A stretch of DNA of 64,000 nt from Lysinibacillus piscis (GCF_026012395.1 NZ_BRZA01000002.1:1116001-1180000); one strand, 5' to 3'. Positions 27,553 to 36,560 are shown, counted from the stretch's first letter. Made by a program: numbers and translations. The notes: a model not told the origin generated them from the letters alone.

Positions 27553-27775
27553 TCAAACACCTTGTAATATATCCTTTAAAACTTGTGGCATCCTTCTAAA
27601 ATTCGGTAGTAGGAACAATTTCAAGTCAATTTCCCGAGTGCTGCGATAAATTCTAATGTCTAAAACACTACTAAAAGAAAAACCTGCTTCAAAGGCACTC
27701 ATCACTACATATGAAATAATGATGATAAAATAATGTAGAACTTCGCCAAGACATTTCTTCATGATGTATTAGTAG
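27553..27775 (-). pseudogene. Truncated UPF0126/TRIC-family remnant
   Basis: The first ~30 residues (HYFIIIISYVV, then FEAGFSFSSVL) align with HFIGIISYAA and LEARFSFIGVY of the intact gene at 16662-17330, and the DNA match starts at the TCTTGG codons of that gene. After that the frame reads DLKLFLLPNFRRMPQVLKD and stops, which is not UPF0126, so the 3' part has been replaced. The 5' leader copy (27791-27965) is retained. It is a degraded, chimeric second copy and not expected to work. Confidence 0.72.
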
Positions 27776-27790
27776 GGAAGAAAATTTATA

Positions 27791-27965
27791 CAAAAAAACT
27801 CCACCACAAGACGTCTCATAAAAAGACCTTGTAGTGGAGTAATGAATTAGCAGTTCCTACTAATAAACCATTCCATCTGTAAAGCAAACACAAATAGCAC
27901 TCTAACAAACATTTTTATTAGAATACCATTTAATGGTGTGCCTAAATTATATTTGATTTTCATCA
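27791..27965 (-). promoter_or_regulatory. Second copy of the structured UPF0126 leader
   Basis: On the minus strand this repeats the leader at 17393-17560. It has the CTAATAAA/TTTGTTAG hairpin with a different loop, the shared TGGAATGGTTTATTAGTAGG block, the ATTAG/CTAAT stem, and a terminator stem ACTCCACTACAAGG against CTTGTGGTGGAGT followed by TTTTTTT. Retention of paired bases while loops and linkers drift supports a functional RNA structure in the ancestor. It now precedes only a gene remnant. Confidence 0.62.
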
Positions 27966-28074
27966 TATATCTTTCTTTGAAAAAAAGCAAGTTAAATATT
28001 TAAATTTTCCGTCAATTCTAAAAGGAAAATACTATTTAGACTGACGCTCAAAATATATTTATTGTATCAATCAC

Positions 28075-28224
28075 TTATTTTCTCCATTCACAACCTGCAT
28101 TTGATCGATATATCAATTTCTCAACATCAAAAATCATACCTCCATCCCCCTTTATCCCTTCGATTGAAATAGAGGAATCCTTATCTTGAACATTGAACTT
28201 GTCTAATTGAAGCAAAAACAGCAT
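28075..28224 (-). pseudogene. Short unrecognised frame, possible gene fragment
   Basis: A 49-codon frame on the minus strand (MLFLLQLDKFNVQDKD at the start, NAGCEWRK at the end) has protein-like composition but no ribosome-binding site, and an in-frame stop a few codons upstream. It may be the 3' end of a decayed gene. No family is recognised. The surrounding 27966-28266 stretch holds nothing else I can name. Confidence 0.25.
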
Positions 28225-28266
28225 CGTCTATTCGGCAATATGCATGTACATCGCAAAACACTAAGA

Positions 28267-28303
28267 AAATCTTAAGAATTGATGTGTATGTTTGTTAAGA
28301 TTT
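28267..28303. promoter_or_regulatory. Inverted repeat upstream of the two-component operon
   Basis: AAATCTTAA (28267-28275) and TTAAGATTT (28295-28303) are perfect 9-base inverted repeats, with arm starts 28 bases apart, about 80 bases before the response regulator start. The site and spacing fit an autoregulatory operator for an OmpR-type regulator; this is an inference. Confidence 0.45.
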
Positions 28304-28378
28304 AATTAGTATTATATCGTTATACGAATCCTACAGGAGGGAGCATATAAGTTGAAAGAAATGAAGGAGTGAATGTAG

Positions 28379-29065
28379 TTGAACATTTTGATTTGTGATG
28401 ATGATAAGGAAATTGTCAGAGCGATTAGCGTCTATCTAGAAAATGAAGGATATCAAGTATTTAAGGCCTACAATGGTATAGAGGCGATTGACCTTATACA
28501 AGAGCATGTGATACATCTCATCATTATGGACATTATGATGCCAAAAATGGATGGCATTACAGCAACGATGAAAATTCGACAAGATAATATGATTCCAGTC
28601 ATTATGCTTTCTGCTAAGTCAGAGGATTATGACAAAATACTCGGATTAAATATCGGAGCAGATGATTATATGGCCAAGCCGTTTAATCCATTAGAGCTTG
28701 TGGCTAGAGTGAAATCCCAGCTAAGACGGTATACAACATTTAAGAATCTAGAAGTGAGCAGTTATGTATTTCAAACAGGTGGACTGATGCTTGATGATGA
28801 AAAGAGAATCATTACCGTTGATAAAAAAGAGGTTCACTTGACACCAGTACAGTATAAAATTGTACGACTTCTGACAGCAAATGCCGGAAGAGTATTCACA
28901 ATCGAAGAGATTTATGAAAAGGTATGGAATGAACATGCCATTAATCCAGAAAATACGGTTGCGGTTCATATTCGAAAAATTCGAGAAAAAATTGAAATTA
29001 ATCCAAAAGAGCCAAAGTATTTAAAAGTGGTATGGGGGGTTGGGTATAAAATTGAAAAATATTAG
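28379..29065 (+). CDS. OmpR-family response regulator (VanR-like)
   Basis: A 228-residue response regulator. The receiver domain (1-~118) has the acidic pair DDD near residue 7, the phospho-acceptor in LIIMDIMMPKMDG near residue 52, the switch Ser in LSAKSE and the Lys in MAKPFNPLEL. The winged-helix DNA-binding domain (~130-226) has TPVQYKIVRLLTANAG and VAVHIRKIREKIE. The start is TTG at 28379 with AAGGAG nine bases upstream. The 3' end overlaps the kinase gene by about 26 bases, so the two are co-translated. It presumably binds near its own promoter. Confidence 0.93.
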   Translation: MNILICDDDKEIVRAISVYLENEGYQVFKAYNGIEAIDLIQEHVIHLIIMDIMMPKMDGITATMKIRQDNMIPVIMLSAKSEDYDKILGLNIGADDYMAKPFNPLELVARVKSQLRRYTTFKNLEVSSYVFQTGGLMLDDEKRIITVDKKEVHLTPVQYKIVRLLTANAGRVFTIEEIYEKVWNEHAINPENTVAVHIRKIREKIEINPKEPKYLKVVWGVGYKIEKY

Positions 29066-31103
29066 TCATGCACTCATTACAAAGTTGGTGGTCTTTCTCA
29101 TTGCTGTTGTTTGTTTAACAGGCATCACAAAAGTCATAATCGATATGGAATTTAAAGAGATTCATTTTAGTAGTATCACACAAGATAATTATTTTGAAAG
29201 TCGCGCATTCGCTGATGAAAGCTACAGCCCTATCGTTGCCTTAACGCAATTAATTGGAAAATACAAAAGTGAAGAATATATTTTAAGTGGTAAAACATTA
29301 ACAGAAGAAGATCGTAGAGAAATCGAGGAAAGTTTATATAATGATTTTCGTTATTCCTATCAATACAATGAAAGTTTAGATGAATTAGAAAATAAACGTA
29401 TTTATCAAAAAGAGTATGCAAACGACATCAATCTTCAAGAAGATAAACGCAAACAAGAACAAGTAAGAGAATTTTATCGGTTACGCAGTACATTAGAAGC
29501 ATATGAAGGTATCGTGTTTTATGCGAGTGATGGTGAACATGTATTCTCTAATAGTGACTTCAATAAGAAAGAGCAATTTGAATCCTTTAATGCCTATATG
29601 CTATTTGAGGATTATCAACCAAAATTGCGTCCAACTGAAATGCAAGAAAGTCAATATTTGAATTACTTTACAAGTGAAGTCGAAACGTTGAATCCACAAA
29701 CAGACATCCTTTATGTAGCATTTAAAGACTCCTTCTTACAACAAAAAATGTCAGAATGGGAGGCAGATAAAGCGATTGCCAAAAATCTTCTTAATGAATT
29801 CTTTCTATTTTTAGCAGGATTTATTGTCTGTTTTGTTTATTTGATGATTGTGATTGGCAAAACGTCCTTCAAAGATCAAGAAATTCATTTGCATGTCATG
29901 GACAAACTATATAATGATGTCAATATTGCCATCATCGTTTGTTTACTATCGATGTGGTTCGCCATGATTGTTGAAGTGTTGCATGGTACGTATATACTTC
30001 TCGCTGTACCTATTTTGCTTATTACCTTACTGATGATTTTATCGCTCGTCAAACATATCAAAAACAGATCATTTCTTCAGCATACACTCCTCTATCAACT
30101 ATTCAAAAAGGTTTTTCTTTTTGTAAAAAATGTATTTGATAGTGGCAGTACCGGTGTGAAAATCGTGCTCCTTGTCATTGGCTATCCAGTAGTCGTTGCG
30201 GCGACGTTTTTCATGTTTCCCATTACGATAGGTTTAGCTGCTTGGTTTGCGCTGAAAAAGGTGAAGTCATTTAACCGCATTAAAGAAGGTGTAGAGCAAA
30301 TTAAGAATGGCGATCTTCATCATCGCATTGACGTAGATGGAAAAGGCGAGTTTAGCCGACTTGCAGCGAATATTAATCGTATTACAGACGGGTTAAAAAA
30401 GTCGGTGGATAGTGAAATCAAGAGTGAGCGTTTAAAAACAGAGCTCATTACGAATGTTTCGCATGATATTAGAACACCTTTAACATCTATCATTACGTAT
30501 GTCGATTTATTAAAAATAGAACATGACCCTGAAATTATTGCTGAATATGTAGATGTGTTGGATCAAAAATCGAAAAGACTAAAACTCTTAACTGATGATT
30601 TATTTGAAGCTGCTAAAGCATCCAGTGGAAGTATGCCTGTACAGCTAGAACGAATTGACATCGTATCCTTACTAACACAAGGTATAGGTGAAATGGATGA
30701 ACAAATTGAAGCATCCTCATTAGATTTTAAATTAGCCTATCCAACAGAAAAAATATATATGAAGGCTGATGGCAAGCTTCTATGGCGCGCTATTGAAAAC
30801 TTATTCTCAAATATTTTTAAATACGCCCAGCCTGCATCAAGGGTCTATATTAATGTGGAAGATTTAGGGCATGAAATACTCGTAACATTTAAAAATATTT
30901 CAGCCTATGAATTAAATATTTCAGTCGATGAACTAATGGAACGCTTTAAACGTGGGGATGAATCTAGATCAAGTCAAGGTAGTGGATTAGGATTGTCAAT
31001 TGCGGAAAGCCTTATTCATATCCAGCATGGAAAGTTCTTAGTGCAAGTAGATGGTGATTTATTTAAGGCGATGATTTATCTACCGAAATTTCAAAATGAA
31101 TAA
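29040..31103 (+). CDS. Sensor histidine kinase partner of the OmpR-type regulator
   Basis: A 687-residue membrane kinase. A first helix (~10-30) is followed by a ~210-residue extracytoplasmic region rich in charged residues and tyrosine. Four or more helices follow (~245-395), then HAMP (~400-455), HisKA with LITNVSHDIRTPLTSIITY near residue 480, and HATPase_c (NLFSNIFKYA, GDESRSS and GSGLGLSIAESLI). The D-box is FKNISAYELN, not DxGxG, as I recall from a Firmicutes VanS-like subgroup. TTG starts at 29040 and 29052 are both possible; both overlap the regulator gene. The large sensor region suggests a cell-envelope or extracellular signal; the ligand is unknown. Confidence 0.92.
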   Translation: MGIKLKNISHALITKLVVFLIAVVCLTGITKVIIDMEFKEIHFSSITQDNYFESRAFADESYSPIVALTQLIGKYKSEEYILSGKTLTEEDRREIEESLYNDFRYSYQYNESLDELENKRIYQKEYANDINLQEDKRKQEQVREFYRLRSTLEAYEGIVFYASDGEHVFSNSDFNKKEQFESFNAYMLFEDYQPKLRPTEMQESQYLNYFTSEVETLNPQTDILYVAFKDSFLQQKMSEWEADKAIAKNLLNEFFLFLAGFIVCFVYLMIVIGKTSFKDQEIHLHVMDKLYNDVNIAIIVCLLSMWFAMIVEVLHGTYILLAVPILLITLLMILSLVKHIKNRSFLQHTLLYQLFKKVFLFVKNVFDSGSTGVKIVLLVIGYPVVVAATFFMFPITIGLAAWFALKKVKSFNRIKEGVEQIKNGDLHHRIDVDGKGEFSRLAANINRITDGLKKSVDSEIKSERLKTELITNVSHDIRTPLTSIITYVDLLKIEHDPEIIAEYVDVLDQKSKRLKLLTDDLFEAAKASSGSMPVQLERIDIVSLLTQGIGEMDEQIEASSLDFKLAYPTEKIYMKADGKLLWRAIENLFSNIFKYAQPASRVYINVEDLGHEILVTFKNISAYELNISVDELMERFKRGDESRSSQGSGLGLSIAESLIHIQHGKFLVQVDGDLFKAMIYLPKFQNE

Positions 31104-31109
31104 TGTAGT

Positions 31110-31143
31110 AAAAGAATAGGATGAATAAGTGTCCTATTCTTTT
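31110..31143 (+). terminator. Terminator after the two-component operon
   Basis: AAAAGAATAGGA (31110-31121) pairs perfectly with TCCTATTCTTTT (31132-31143). It lies a few bases past the kinase stop. Confidence 0.88.
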
Positions 31144-31230
31144 GCTGTGTATAGCTATCATTATAGACAAAGTACTTTTATTTTCAGAAAAACTCTACTT
31201 ACACAAATAAAGGAAAATGATATTTTAGCA

Positions 31231-31270
31231 GAAGTGTGGATTTCAGTCAGTACATTAACAGTGATATTGT
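31231..31270 (+). pseudogene. Tail fragment of a GNAT acetyltransferase gene
   Basis: GAAGTGTGGATTTCAGTCAG followed by TACATTAACAGTGATATTG closely matches two blocks near the 3' end of the GNAT gene (18628-18685). The ~28 bases between them in the intact gene are missing here. No open frame or start remains. With the remnant at 26633-26722, it shows that the decayed duplicate region reaches at least this far. Confidence 0.65.
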
Positions 31271-31295
31271 CTAGGAAAACCTTCACAACTTCCCC

Positions 31296-32054
31296 CTACT
31301 GACCAATCACCTCTCCCACTGGCAATTGTCCTGTTTGCAGCCAATCCGCTACAAATTGATTAAAAATGGCTGGCTGTGCTAGAGAAATACCATGCCCGAT
31401 ATTAGGTAAAATTACGCCTTGGCTATTAGGGTGACTTTGGACAAGATGTTTTGCCGAATTTTTCATAACTCCTTTCTCCTTCGCCCCAACAGTTACCAAT
31501 AGTTTACTTGTGACTGTCGAGAAATTTTCAGGAATAGTAAATGACATATTTTCCTGTAGTATTGCCGTTAATGTGGCTGCGGTTATTTTTTGACTATCCT
31601 CATAATATTGTGGAAAATAATCGGCACCTATATATAATGTTTTCGCCTGTAATCTAGCAAAAGTTTGATTTTTAATTAAAGGAAATGTCAAGCGAAGCAT
31701 TGGGCGAATCATCCGCACCATCAAAGGTGATGGTATGACCAATGCACTATTCAAGATGGCATAATCAATACTGTGAGGTCTGATACTCATCAGCTTGATA
31801 GCTATTTGCGCCCCTAAAGAAAAGCCAATAACAACCACTTTTTTGCCTTGTGCCTTTTCAGTTAATAATTGCGCTAATGTCATTGCACAGGCTTCAATGG
31901 AAAATGTAGTCACCCCATCTGTTAAAGTCGGGACAATACAATGATAGTGAGAGAAATAGCGAACTTGCTTATCCCACATCCATCCACCTACCCCTCCACC
32001 ATGAAGAAATAAGATGATAGTTGGCTGTGCTGTACCGTATTCTTTATACTCCAT
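31296..32054 (-). CDS. Alpha/beta-hydrolase
   Basis: A 252-residue alpha/beta-hydrolase. The oxyanion region FLHGGGVGGWMW lies near residue 17, the nucleophile elbow GFSLGA has Ser79, and the catalytic His is in NIGHGISLAQPAIF near residue 225. Residues ~120-190 form a cap. It lacks a signal peptide, so it acts in the cytoplasm. The substrate cannot be told. It is in the same direction as and 14 bases after dinB, so the two may be co-transcribed. Confidence 0.85.
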   Translation of the reverse strand: MEYKEYGTAQPTIILFLHGGGVGGWMWDKQVRYFSHYHCIVPTLTDGVTTFSIEACAMTLAQLLTEKAQGKKVVVIGFSLGAQIAIKLMSIRPHSIDYAILNSALVIPSPLMVRMIRPMLRLTFPLIKNQTFARLQAKTLYIGADYFPQYYEDSQKITAATLTAILQENMSFTIPENFSTVTSKLLVTVGAKEKGVMKNSAKHLVQSHPNSQGVILPNIGHGISLAQPAIFNQFVADWLQTGQLPVGEVIGQ

Positions 32055-32068
32055 ATTGTTCCCCCCTG

Positions 32069-33310
32069 TTATACATCATGGTCATCCAAAAAATCCTTAC
32101 TAAAGCTTGTTTGTGACTGATAGGATGGTCGTTTACCGATATCGACACCACGTGTAATAGCGCCTTTTCCGAAACGCTCTTCAATTTCATCAACTACCTT
32201 TAATATCGGCTCATCCTTACTATGTTCCTCAAAATTAAAAATGGATAATTGCTGTGAATATTCTTTACGATCCGTCACATTCGACACCGTAACACCTAAT
32301 AATCTAACAGGTGTTTCATCCCAATGTCTCTCCAATAATGCAAATGCTATAGCCAAAATATCTTCTGCTTGATACATCGCATTGGATACGGTTTTCGAGC
32401 GACTATGATTTTGCCAGTTGGCATCACGAATTTGAATGCTGACCGTAAAGCCTGCCAACCGCTTCGCCTCTAAACGCTCCGCTACCTTTTTACATAGCCC
32501 CTTCATCACCTTTTGTAACTGACGTATATCAGCTATATCCTCTGGTAATGTAGTCGAATTGCCAACGCTTTTTGTATCAAAGATGGCATTAGGATCTACA
32601 ACTCGCTCATCCATTCCATTCGCTCTTGCACGCAACCGCTCTCCATTTTTCCCTAAAAGTTGCTTAAGCTTATAATCATCTGCCTGCGCTAAATCTCCAA
32701 TCGTTAAAATACCTTGTGCATTCAATTTTTTAGCCGTGCTCGCACCGATGCCATGCATGGTAATGACCTCACGTGGCCATAGCATATGTGCTACATCACG
32801 AATGCGCAATACTGTAATGCCCATCGGTTTTTTCATATCAGATGCCGTTTTTGCTAAAAATTTATTCGGTGCAATACCAATCGAGCAAGGCAAATCAAGC
32901 TCCTGTAATATACGACTCTGTATTTCCTTGGCAATGGTTAGCGCATGCTGCTCCTGACATAGCAGCGTCACATCCATGTAACCTTCATCAATCGATACAG
33001 GCTCTACTAAATCTGTATAACTACGTAAAATGGTAAACATTTTTTTTGACGCTTCTCGATATTTCGGGAAATCTGGTGGCAATAATAATAATTCTGGGCA
33101 TTTTCTGAGGGCTTCATGAACCGTCATTGTCGTATAAATGCCATGTGCTCTCGCTTCATAAGAACATGTTACTAAAATACCTCTTCGCTCCTTTGGGTTT
33201 CCTGCAATCGCTAATGGTTTCCCTTTCAAAGATGGGTCATGGGCTTGTTCAACAGAAGCATAAAAGCTATTCATATCAATATGAAAAATAATACGTCCCA
33301 TGTGTGCCAT
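32069..33310 (-). CDS. dinB: DNA polymerase IV (Y family)
   Basis: A 413-residue translesion polymerase. The catalytic motifs are FHIDMNSFYASVEQA near residue 10 and SIDEGYMDVT near residue 105 (palm Asp and Glu). YGFS-like fingers give TCSYEARAHGIYTTM. The helix-hairpin-helix is MHGIGASTAKKLNAQGI near residue 185, and the little-finger domain follows. The C-terminus QLSIFNF lies in the region where beta-clamp motifs occur. The start is ATG at 33310, with GAGGTGAGG upstream, giving the normal length; longer in-frame extensions upstream run into the divergent aminotransferase and are rejected. Confidence 0.93.
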   Translation of the reverse strand: MAHMGRIIFHIDMNSFYASVEQAHDPSLKGKPLAIAGNPKERRGILVTCSYEARAHGIYTTMTVHEALRKCPELLLLPPDFPKYREASKKMFTILRSYTDLVEPVSIDEGYMDVTLLCQEQHALTIAKEIQSRILQELDLPCSIGIAPNKFLAKTASDMKKPMGITVLRIRDVAHMLWPREVITMHGIGASTAKKLNAQGILTIGDLAQADDYKLKQLLGKNGERLRARANGMDERVVDPNAIFDTKSVGNSTTLPEDIADIRQLQKVMKGLCKKVAERLEAKRLAGFTVSIQIRDANWQNHSRSKTVSNAMYQAEDILAIAFALLERHWDETPVRLLGVTVSNVTDRKEYSQQLSIFNFEEHSKDEPILKVVDEIEERFGKGAITRGVDIGKRPSYQSQTSFSKDFLDDHDV

Positions 33311-33467
33311 TTCCCTCACCTCGTCTTTTCCTTCTATTATAAACATACGTTCGTTTTTTGAATAGTTTTTTAACATATTAATCGTACCATCTACTAGGTT
33401 GATATTGTATGCCGACAATAATAATGCTATAATTTTTGAAAAACTCAGAAAAAAGGAACGATAGCTT

Positions 33468-34631
33468 ATGCAATATTCAGACAGAATTTTAAAAACCCCC
33501 TCTTCATTTATTCGAAATATTTTGAAAGTAACAGATGCAGAAGATGTCATTTCCTTTGCTGGGGGATTACCAAATCCAATTTCATTTCCAATCGATGCGC
33601 TGAAAACATCCATTGACCATGCCATTACAACAAATGGTAGTCGCTTATTTCAATATTCATCCACACAAGGTTATGCCCCTTTACGAGAATATATCGCAGC
33701 GAAATATCAACGTTTACATGGACTCGATATTCAAGCAGATGATGTCTTTATTACGACAGGCTCACAGCAAGCACTTGAATTGCTTGGAAAAGTACTGATT
33801 AATAAAGATGATGGCATTATTATTGAAGAGCCTGGCTATTTAGGGGCTATTCAAGCCTTCACATTAAGTGAGCCTACTTTCCATGGTGTAACACTCGAAA
33901 ATGACGGACTCAATTTAGAGGAATTAGAACAAGCACTACAGCAACCCAATGTGAAATGTGTTTATACTGTACCAAATTTCCAAAACCCTACAGGTCTAAC
34001 CTATTCAAAAGAAAAACGAGAACAAATTTGTGAGATTGTAGCAAAATATGATGTGGTATTGATTGAAGATGATCCATATGGTGAGCTTCGCTTTCAAGGT
34101 GAAGCATTGCCCTATATCGGTGCAGGTAAACTAGCTAACAGCGTGTTGCTTGGCTCTTTCTCGAAAACAGTAACACCTGGTATGCGCCTTGGCTTTCTAA
34201 TTACTAAAAATAAAGAACTAATGCAGTATATTGAAACAGCAAAGCAAGCCTCTGATTTACACACAAATATTTTTGCACAATATGTTATTTACGATTATTT
34301 AGCGAATAATGACTATATGGAGCATGTCCAAAAAATTATCGGTCTCTATAAAGAGCAATCACAAACAATGCTTGATGCTATGGCAGCGTTTTTCCCTGCA
34401 CATGTGGACTATACAAAGCCTGATGGTGGAATGTTTATTTGGGCTACATTGAATAATGGTGCATCTGCATTAGAAGTATTCCATCAAGCAATGGAACAAA
34501 AGGTTGCCTTCGTACCTGGTGACCCATTCTACACAAATAAAACAAATGTCAATACACTGCGTCTAAACTATACAAATGCCACACCAGAAGTTATTCGTGA
34601 AGGTATTCAACGTCTAGCTAGCATTTTATAA
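33468..34631 (+). CDS. PLP-dependent aminotransferase, 2-aminoadipate/MocR-like class I
   Basis: A 387-residue fold-type I aminotransferase without the GntR domain found in MocR proteins. Motifs: FAGGLPNPISFP near residue 29, TGSQQALELLGKVL near 95, VPNFQNPTGLTYS near 168, EDDPYGELRF near 205, and the PLP lysine in GSFSKTVTPGMRLGF near 237. The closest families are LysN/2-aminoadipate and aromatic or branched-chain aminotransferases (from memory). The substrate is uncertain. AAAGGAACG precedes the ATG. It is divergent from dinB and ends at a shared terminator with bioB. Confidence 0.88.
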   Translation: MQYSDRILKTPSSFIRNILKVTDAEDVISFAGGLPNPISFPIDALKTSIDHAITTNGSRLFQYSSTQGYAPLREYIAAKYQRLHGLDIQADDVFITTGSQQALELLGKVLINKDDGIIIEEPGYLGAIQAFTLSEPTFHGVTLENDGLNLEELEQALQQPNVKCVYTVPNFQNPTGLTYSKEKREQICEIVAKYDVVLIEDDPYGELRFQGEALPYIGAGKLANSVLLGSFSKTVTPGMRLGFLITKNKELMQYIETAKQASDLHTNIFAQYVIYDYLANNDYMEHVQKIIGLYKEQSQTMLDAMAAFFPAHVDYTKPDGGMFIWATLNNGASALEVFHQAMEQKVAFVPGDPFYTNKTNVNTLRLNYTNATPEVIREGIQRLASIL

Positions 34632-34638
34632 TCCGTTT

Positions 34639-34685
34639 AAAAAGCCTGAACAATCACTGCAATATGTGCGTTGTTCAGGCTTTTT
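34639..34685. terminator. Bidirectional terminator between the aminotransferase gene and bioB
   Basis: AAAAAGCCTGAACAA (34639-34653) and TTGTTCAGGCTTTTT (34671-34685) are perfect 15-base inverted repeats between convergent genes. Confidence 0.92.
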
Positions 34686-34687
34686 AG

Positions 34688-35686
34688 TTAGGAGGAACAC
34701 ACCGCTTCTTGTTGCTTTGTTAATTCGATTTCAAATCCTAAATCCTCTAGCATACGATAGTCGCTGTTTACTTCCTGCCCTGCTGTTGTTAAGTAATCAC
34801 CAACAAAAATACTATTTGCTGCATATAAACCAAGTGGCTGAAGCGACCCAAGATTGACTTCACGACCACCTGAAATGCGAATTTCCTTTGTCGGATTCAT
34901 ATAACGAAATAAAGCAAGAACCTTCAAGCAATAGCGTGGATTTAATTCCCTTGTTCCTGCCAGTTTCGTCCCATCAATAGCATGTAAAAAATTTACAGGA
35001 ATCGAATCTGCGTCCAATTGATAAAGCGCACGTGCCATTTGCACAACGTCCTCTTTTGTTTCTTTCATGCCAATAATCGCACCTGAACATGGTGAAAGCC
35101 CATGCTTTTTCACAATATCGACCGTCTGCAACCGATCCTCATATGTATGCGTTGTTGTGATGAATGAATGATGACGCGCTGAAGTATTCAAATTATGATT
35201 ATAACGATCTACACCTGCTTCTTTTAACTGCTGTGCCTGCTCCTCCTTTAACAAACCTAAACAGGCACATACCTTTAAACCATATTTCTCTTTAATTTCA
35301 GCTACTGCCTCACTTACCACATGGACATCCTTCCTTGTAGGCCCTCGTCCACTAGCAACGATACAGTATGTCCCAATTTTATTGTCAAAAGCACGCTTTG
35401 CTCCTGCTAAAATTTCCTCCTTCGTAATGAACGGATATTTGTCGATAGGTGCAGTCGATTTGGAGGATTGTGAGCAATAGCCGCAATCCTCTGGGCAATA
35501 ACCACTTTTCGCATTCATAATCATATTGAGCTTCACTTTTTTACCATAGTAATGTCGGCGAATAGCAAAAGCCCCATTCATCAATGCTAATAACTCATCA
35601 TCTTCACTATTTATGATGGCCAATGCCTCTACATCACTAATTACCTTACCTTCCACGACCTCATTCGCTAGTTGCAACCAATCCAT
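34688..35686 (-). CDS. bioB: Biotin synthase
   Basis: A 332-residue radical-SAM enzyme that inserts sulfur into dethiobiotin. The 4Fe-4S SAM cluster motif is GYCPEDCGYCSQSS (C-x3-C-x2-C) near residue 62. YNHNLNTSARHH near 157 and ISGGREVNLG near 275 are also conserved BioB motifs. The N-terminus has a short helical segment usual in Bacillales. The gene stands alone; no bioA, bioD or bioF is nearby, so dethiobiotin comes from elsewhere in the genome or from import. A BirA-type operator precedes it (35704-35734). Confidence 0.95.
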   Translation of the reverse strand: MDWLQLANEVVEGKVISDVEALAIINSEDDELLALMNGAFAIRRHYYGKKVKLNMIMNAKSGYCPEDCGYCSQSSKSTAPIDKYPFITKEEILAGAKRAFDNKIGTYCIVASGRGPTRKDVHVVSEAVAEIKEKYGLKVCACLGLLKEEQAQQLKEAGVDRYNHNLNTSARHHSFITTTHTYEDRLQTVDIVKKHGLSPCSGAIIGMKETKEDVVQMARALYQLDADSIPVNFLHAIDGTKLAGTRELNPRYCLKVLALFRYMNPTKEIRISGGREVNLGSLQPLGLYAANSIFVGDYLTTAGQEVNSDYRMLEDLGFEIELTKQQEAVCSS

Positions 35687-35703
35687 TGTGCATCCCCCTC
35701 TTT

Positions 35704-35734
35704 TAGTTAACCTTCAATAAAAATAAGTTAACAC
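35704..35734 (-). promoter_or_regulatory. BirA biotin-repressor operator of bioB
   Basis: On the minus strand TGTTAAC and GTTAACTA are separated by 15 bases, matching the known Firmicutes BirA site TTGTTAAC-N14-16-GTTAACAA. It lies ~20-50 bases upstream of the bioB start, as expected for repression by BirA with biotinyl-AMP. Confidence 0.85.
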
Positions 35735-35827
35735 AAAAAGGCACCATTTGTAAATTTCAAATTTCTATGAATTTTCATTCACTTCCTATACTAAAAACGG
35801 TATATTTAATAGTGGGAGGACTATGTT

Positions 35828-36508
35828 ATGCATGAAAAAATTTTAATCGTAGAAGATGATATCGACATTATGGAAGTACTATCCCTTTCCATGGCAAGCG
35901 CTCACTATACTGTGATAAAGGCAACTACTTTTCAAGAGGGTTGGCAAAACTTTCTTCAACAACAGCCTGATTTAATTTTACTGGATGTCAATTTACCTGA
36001 TGGCAATGGCTTTGCACTAGCAAAAAAAATTCGTGAGCAATCTGACGCTATTATTATTTTTGTGACGGTCAATCATTTAATCGATCAAAAATTAGAAGGT
36101 TTTGCTGTTGGTGCAGATGATTATGTCACAAAGCCTTTTATTCCGAAAGAGTTAGTCGCACGTGTACAGGCACATTTAAAAAGAAAAGCACCTACACAGC
36201 CTAGCAACATTCTCGAATTAGAACATTTAAAAATTCATATAGATGAAAAAATGGTCTACAAAAATGGGGAGCCAATTAGCTTATTTACAAAAGAACGAAA
36301 ATTGCTATTCTTTTTGATTGAGCATGCCAATAAAATCGTGAGTGTGGAGCAACTCATTGACCATGTATGGGGCTATGATGGGATTGCCGATTCAAAAACC
36401 GTTTCAGTACATATTAGTACATTACGACGTAAAATTGAGGATACACCGTCCACACCACAATATATCCAAACTGTAAGAGGCTTTGGTTATCAATTTCATA
36501 TTAAATAA
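35828..36508 (+). CDS. OmpR-family response regulator
   Basis: A 226-residue response regulator. The receiver (1-~120) has EDDIDIMEVL, the phospho-acceptor in LILLDVNLPDGNG near residue 54 and YVTKPFIPKEL. In the usual switch Ser/Thr position is VTVNHL. The winged-helix domain (~130-225) has FTKERKLLFFLIEHAN and SVHISTLRRKIEDTP. The start has GGGAGGAC upstream. No kinase lies in the same operon. The nearest kinase is the giant hybrid convergent at 36554-41623; a partnership is possible but unproven. Confidence 0.9.
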   Translation: MHEKILIVEDDIDIMEVLSLSMASAHYTVIKATTFQEGWQNFLQQQPDLILLDVNLPDGNGFALAKKIREQSDAIIIFVTVNHLIDQKLEGFAVGADDYVTKPFIPKELVARVQAHLKRKAPTQPSNILELEHLKIHIDEKMVYKNGEPISLFTKERKLLFFLIEHANKIVSVEQLIDHVWGYDGIADSKTVSVHISTLRRKIEDTPSTPQYIQTVRGFGYQFHIK

Positions 36509-36560
36509 GACTGCTTTCAGAGAGAATGACGATACCATTCCCTCTAAAAGCAGTCATTTT
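36509..36560. terminator. Terminator between the response regulator and the giant kinase
   Basis: GACTGCTTT with AGAG and GAATG on the left pair with CATTC, CTCT and AAAGCAGTC on the right, a long, slightly bulged stem followed by ATTTTTCTTG on the plus strand. It overlaps the last codons of the convergent kinase gene. Confidence 0.75.

Noticed and set aside
33311-33625. N-terminal extension of dinB
   Set aside because: The extra ~105 codons overlap the divergent aminotransferase gene. The ATG at 33310 has a good ribosome-binding site and gives the normal DinB length.
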